DNA of 6,909 nucleotides, taken from positions 1-6,909 of the forward strand of contig CALMVY010000227.1 of the NCBI GenBank assembly GCA_937873245.1, written 5' to 3'. Numbering within the stretch: position 1 is the stretch's first letter; each line of letters begins with the position of its first letter. The notes under the pieces are model-generated. The model made no database searches, was not told where the DNA came from, and saw nothing but the letters and a program-made list of their open reading frames with translations. Source of the stretch: an uncultured Arthrobacter sp. GTDB lineage: Bacteria; Actinomycetota; Actinomycetes; Actinomycetales; Micrococcaceae. A program made the translations under genes and the position numbers. This document shows positions 5,707-6,909 of the stretch, piece by piece.

Positions 5707-6709
5707 CGAGGCTCCTGCCGGTCAGGCGCAGGAAGACATCCTCGAGCGAGGACCGGCGCACCAGCGAGGTCACGGGGCGCAGGCCGCGGGCGGAGACCTC
5801 TTCGAGGGCCGCCTCGCCGTCGTGCGCGTAGATCAGGACGCGGTCCGGCAGGGTTTCGAGCCGTTCGCCGATGCCTTCGAGTTCGGTGCCGACGGTGGCG
5901 TTGCGTTCCGAGCCGAAGCGCAGTTCCAGGACCTCGCGGGTGGAGTACTCGCGGATCAGGCTGGCGGGCGAGCCCTCGGCCATGATCTTGCCCTTGTCCA
6001 CCACGATCAGCCGGTCGCAGAGCTGCTCGGCCTCGTCCATGTAGTGGGTGGTGAGGATCAGGGTGACGCCCTGCTCCTTGAGCCGGAACAACCGGTCCCA
6101 GAGGATGTGCCGGGCCTGCGGGTCCAGCCCGGTGGTGGGTTCGTCCAGCAGCAGGATCCGGGGTTCGTTGATGAGGGAGCGCGCGATCGTGAGCCGGCGC
6201 TTCATGCCGCCGGAGAGCGCGTCGACCTTGGATTTGGCCTTGTCCGTGAGCTGGGCGAACTCCAGGAGCTCGTCGGCCTTGGGCTTGAGGTAGCTCATGG
6301 GCAGGCCGAAGTAGCGGCCGTAGACCAGCAGGTTGTCCCGGACCTTGAGTTCCTCGTCCAGGTTGTCCTGCTGCGGGACGACGCCCAGGCGCGCGCGGAC
6401 TTCCGGGCCGTTCTGGTCGGGGTCCAGGCCCATGATGCTGAGGCTTCCGGAGGTCCGCTGGGACACCCCGCCGATCATCTTCATGGTGGTGGACTTGCCG
6501 GCGCCGTTGGGGCCGAGCAGGCCGAACGCCTCGCCGGCGGGCACCGAGAAGGAGATACCGTCAACGGCGACGACGTCGCCGTAGCGCTTGGTCAGGTTTT
6601 CGGCAGTGATGACGTACTGCGGAGCGCCGGTGGTGGAGGGGCTGCTCAATGGGGCGTCCTTTGAGGCGGCTTCCTTGGGTGGGGTTTGCTTCGAGGCGAG
6701 TTCAGGCAC
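5699..6709 (-). CDS. ABC transporter ATP-binding protein, NodI/DrrA-like
   Basis: This 336-residue cytosolic ATPase has every catalytic motif: Walker A GPNGAGKS (66-73), Q-loop VPQQDNLDEE (111-120), signature LSGGMKRRL (165-173), Walker B RILLLDEP (184-191), D-loop TGLD (193-196) and the switch histidine in TTHYMDEAE (220-228). The stretch QQDNLDEELKVRDNLLVYGR with ALSGGMKRRLTIARSLIN and DPQARH is close to NodI and related ABC-2 exporters. A C-terminal domain (about 255-336) ends SSLEDVFLRLTGRSL, as usual in this group. The first ~30 residues are Ala/Pro/Ser-rich and outside the fold. GTG 6709 has no ribosome binding site; a TTG at 6649 (codon 21) has AAAGGA seven bases before it and would give a 316-residue protein that keeps the whole domain. 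It heads an operon with the two permeases and probably drives export of an unidentified lipid, glycolipid or drug-like molecule. Confidence 0.93.
   Translation of the reverse strand: MPELASKQTPPKEAASKDAPLSSPSTTGAPQYVITAENLTKRYGDVVAVDGISFSVPAGEAFGLLGPNGAGKSTTMKMIGGVSQRTSGSLSIMGLDPDQNGPEVRARLGVVPQQDNLDEELKVRDNLLVYGRYFGLPMSYLKPKADELLEFAQLTDKAKSKVDALSGGMKRRLTIARSLINEPRILLLDEPTTGLDPQARHILWDRLFRLKEQGVTLILTTHYMDEAEQLCDRLIVVDKGKIMAEGSPASLIREYSTREVLELRFGSERNATVGTELEGIGERLETLPDRVLIYAHDGEAALEEVSARGLRPVTSLVRRSSLEDVFLRLTGRSLVD
5712..5716 (-). promoter_or_regulatory. Ribosome binding site deciding the TTG start at 5706
   Basis: Minus-strand AGGAG sits five bases before TTG 5706, inside the ATPase coding region. 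It is the main evidence that this permease uses a rare TTG start. Confidence 0.5.
6657..6662 (-). promoter_or_regulatory. Ribosome binding site for an alternative TTG start of the ABC ATPase
   Basis: Minus-strand AAAGGA lies seven bases before the in-frame TTG 6649. The outer GTG at 6709 lacks any such site, so this internal start may be the main one. Confidence 0.35.
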
Positions 6710-6780
6710 CCGAACACGGTAATGGAATCTGCCGAACTATGAAAGAGTCTTTTCGTAAAAAATCCAGACGTTTGCCGTTC
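6710..6780 (-). promoter_or_regulatory. AT-richer leader, probable promoter region of the ABC operon
   Basis: This is the only clearly AT-rich part of the right half. On the minus strand it holds a run of six T, an 11-base palindrome AAAGA-c-TCTTT (6742-6752), a CATAGT hexamer, and TACCGT six bases before GTG 6709. TACCGT fits TAnnnT and would make the GTG transcript leaderless; CATAGT would give a leadered one. No clear -35 box goes with either. The short palindrome could be an operator but carries little information. The choice between the two is open. Confidence 0.38.
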
Positions 6781-6802
6781 CGTTATCTCCGGCGCCTCAG
6801 CG

Positions 6803-6842
6803 CCCCAGGGCGCCGCCTCTGCGAAAGAGGGGCGCCCCGGGG
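6803..6842 (-). terminator. Strong GC-rich hairpin, likely terminator without a T-tract
   Basis: CCCC, a mismatch, GGGCGCC, a bulged base and CCTC (6803-6819) pair with GAGG, GGCGCCC, a mismatch and GGGG (6827-6842) around a seven-base loop: 15 base pairs. A smaller hairpin GGCGC-ctca-GCGCC (6791-6804) adjoins it on the left, with its last two bases overlapping the first arm. Neither is followed directly by T residues on either strand; on the minus strand a T6 run comes about 40 bases later. It lies between a possible gene end (6866) and the ABC operon, so termination of minus-strand transcription from the right is the simplest role; T-less terminators are common in high-GC bacteria. Confidence 0.55.
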
Positions 6843-6865
6843 TCCGGGACGTTCAGGCTCCGGGA

Positions 6866-6909
6866 CTAGGCGTCGCCGGACGTGCTGCCCGGGGGACTGG
6901 CTGTGCTCC
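6866..6909 (-). CDS. Possible 3' end of an unknown minus-strand gene
   Basis: From the right edge one minus-strand frame reads 13 residues, STASPPGSTSGDA, and stops at TAG (6866-6868), just before the strong hairpin. Ser/Thr/Pro/Gly-rich tails of this type are common protein ends in high-GC actinobacteria, and the hairpin placement fits a gene end. With so few codons the call is weak; another frame also stays open to a TGA near 6854. Confidence 0.25.
   Translation of the reverse strand, partial: STASPPGSTSGDA

Noticed and set aside
5822..6664. Plus-strand frame of 280 residues opposite the ABC ATPase
   Set aside because: Exactly mirrors the highly conserved ATPase; no independent protein character.
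6843..6866. Direct repeat of TCCGGGAC (two copies, 16 bases apart)
   Set aside because: Eight bases in very GC-rich sequence with only two copies; likely chance, and no flanking element suggests an attachment or target site.
1..6909. RNA genes, CRISPR arrays, insertion sequences, toxin-antitoxin or defence systems
   Set aside because: No cloverleaf or rRNA-like segment, no regularly spaced repeats, no transposase motif or terminal inverted repeats, and no defence-type domains could be seen on either strand.

Overview
The window is high-GC bacterial DNA made of two unlike parts. From about 1060 to the right end it is a coherent stretch of minus-strand genes that resembles an Arthrobacter-type actinobacterium (Micrococcaceae). 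The basis is protein character, GTG/TTG start use and tight operon packing; no database search was run. The first ~1060 bases are a patchwork of gene pieces with stronger GC bias, probably from another high-GC bacterium (a Chloroflexota or Actinomycetota source is only a guess).

Left part (1-1060): a fragment of a BMP/nucleoside-type ABC permease on the minus strand, open at the left edge and losing homology near 220-245; an unassigned stretch (about 240-431); a complete 108-residue protein with a twin-arginine-like signal and one further membrane segment; and the first ~102 codons of galT, which overlaps the preceding stop by ATGA. galT then stops making sense and the sequence becomes the 3' part of trpS on the opposite strand. 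Both genes read plausibly through the same ~18 bases (1043-1060), so the join sits on a microhomology. A chimeric assembly or a microhomology-mediated rearrangement explains this best.

Right part (1043-6909), all minus strand and so read right to left: a possible 3' end of an unknown gene at the edge; a strong GC-rich hairpin; a NodI-like ABC ATPase; two paralogous NodJ-like ABC-2 permeases (overlaps of 8 and 4 bases); a small VOC/glyoxalase-like protein 25 bases further on; then, behind a possible leaderless promoter, a two-TM protein of unknown function, xth (exonuclease III/AP endonuclease) and trpS (tryptophanyl-tRNA synthetase, C-terminus lost at the join).

Functionally, the first four genes of the right part form an export-type ABC unit with a cytosolic VOC partner; the substrate cannot be read from the sequence. 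The membrane protein, xth and trpS form a second, housekeeping-type transcription unit. I found no RNA genes, CRISPR array, insertion sequence or convincing new system. The most notable signal is the pair of discontinuities in the left kilobase.
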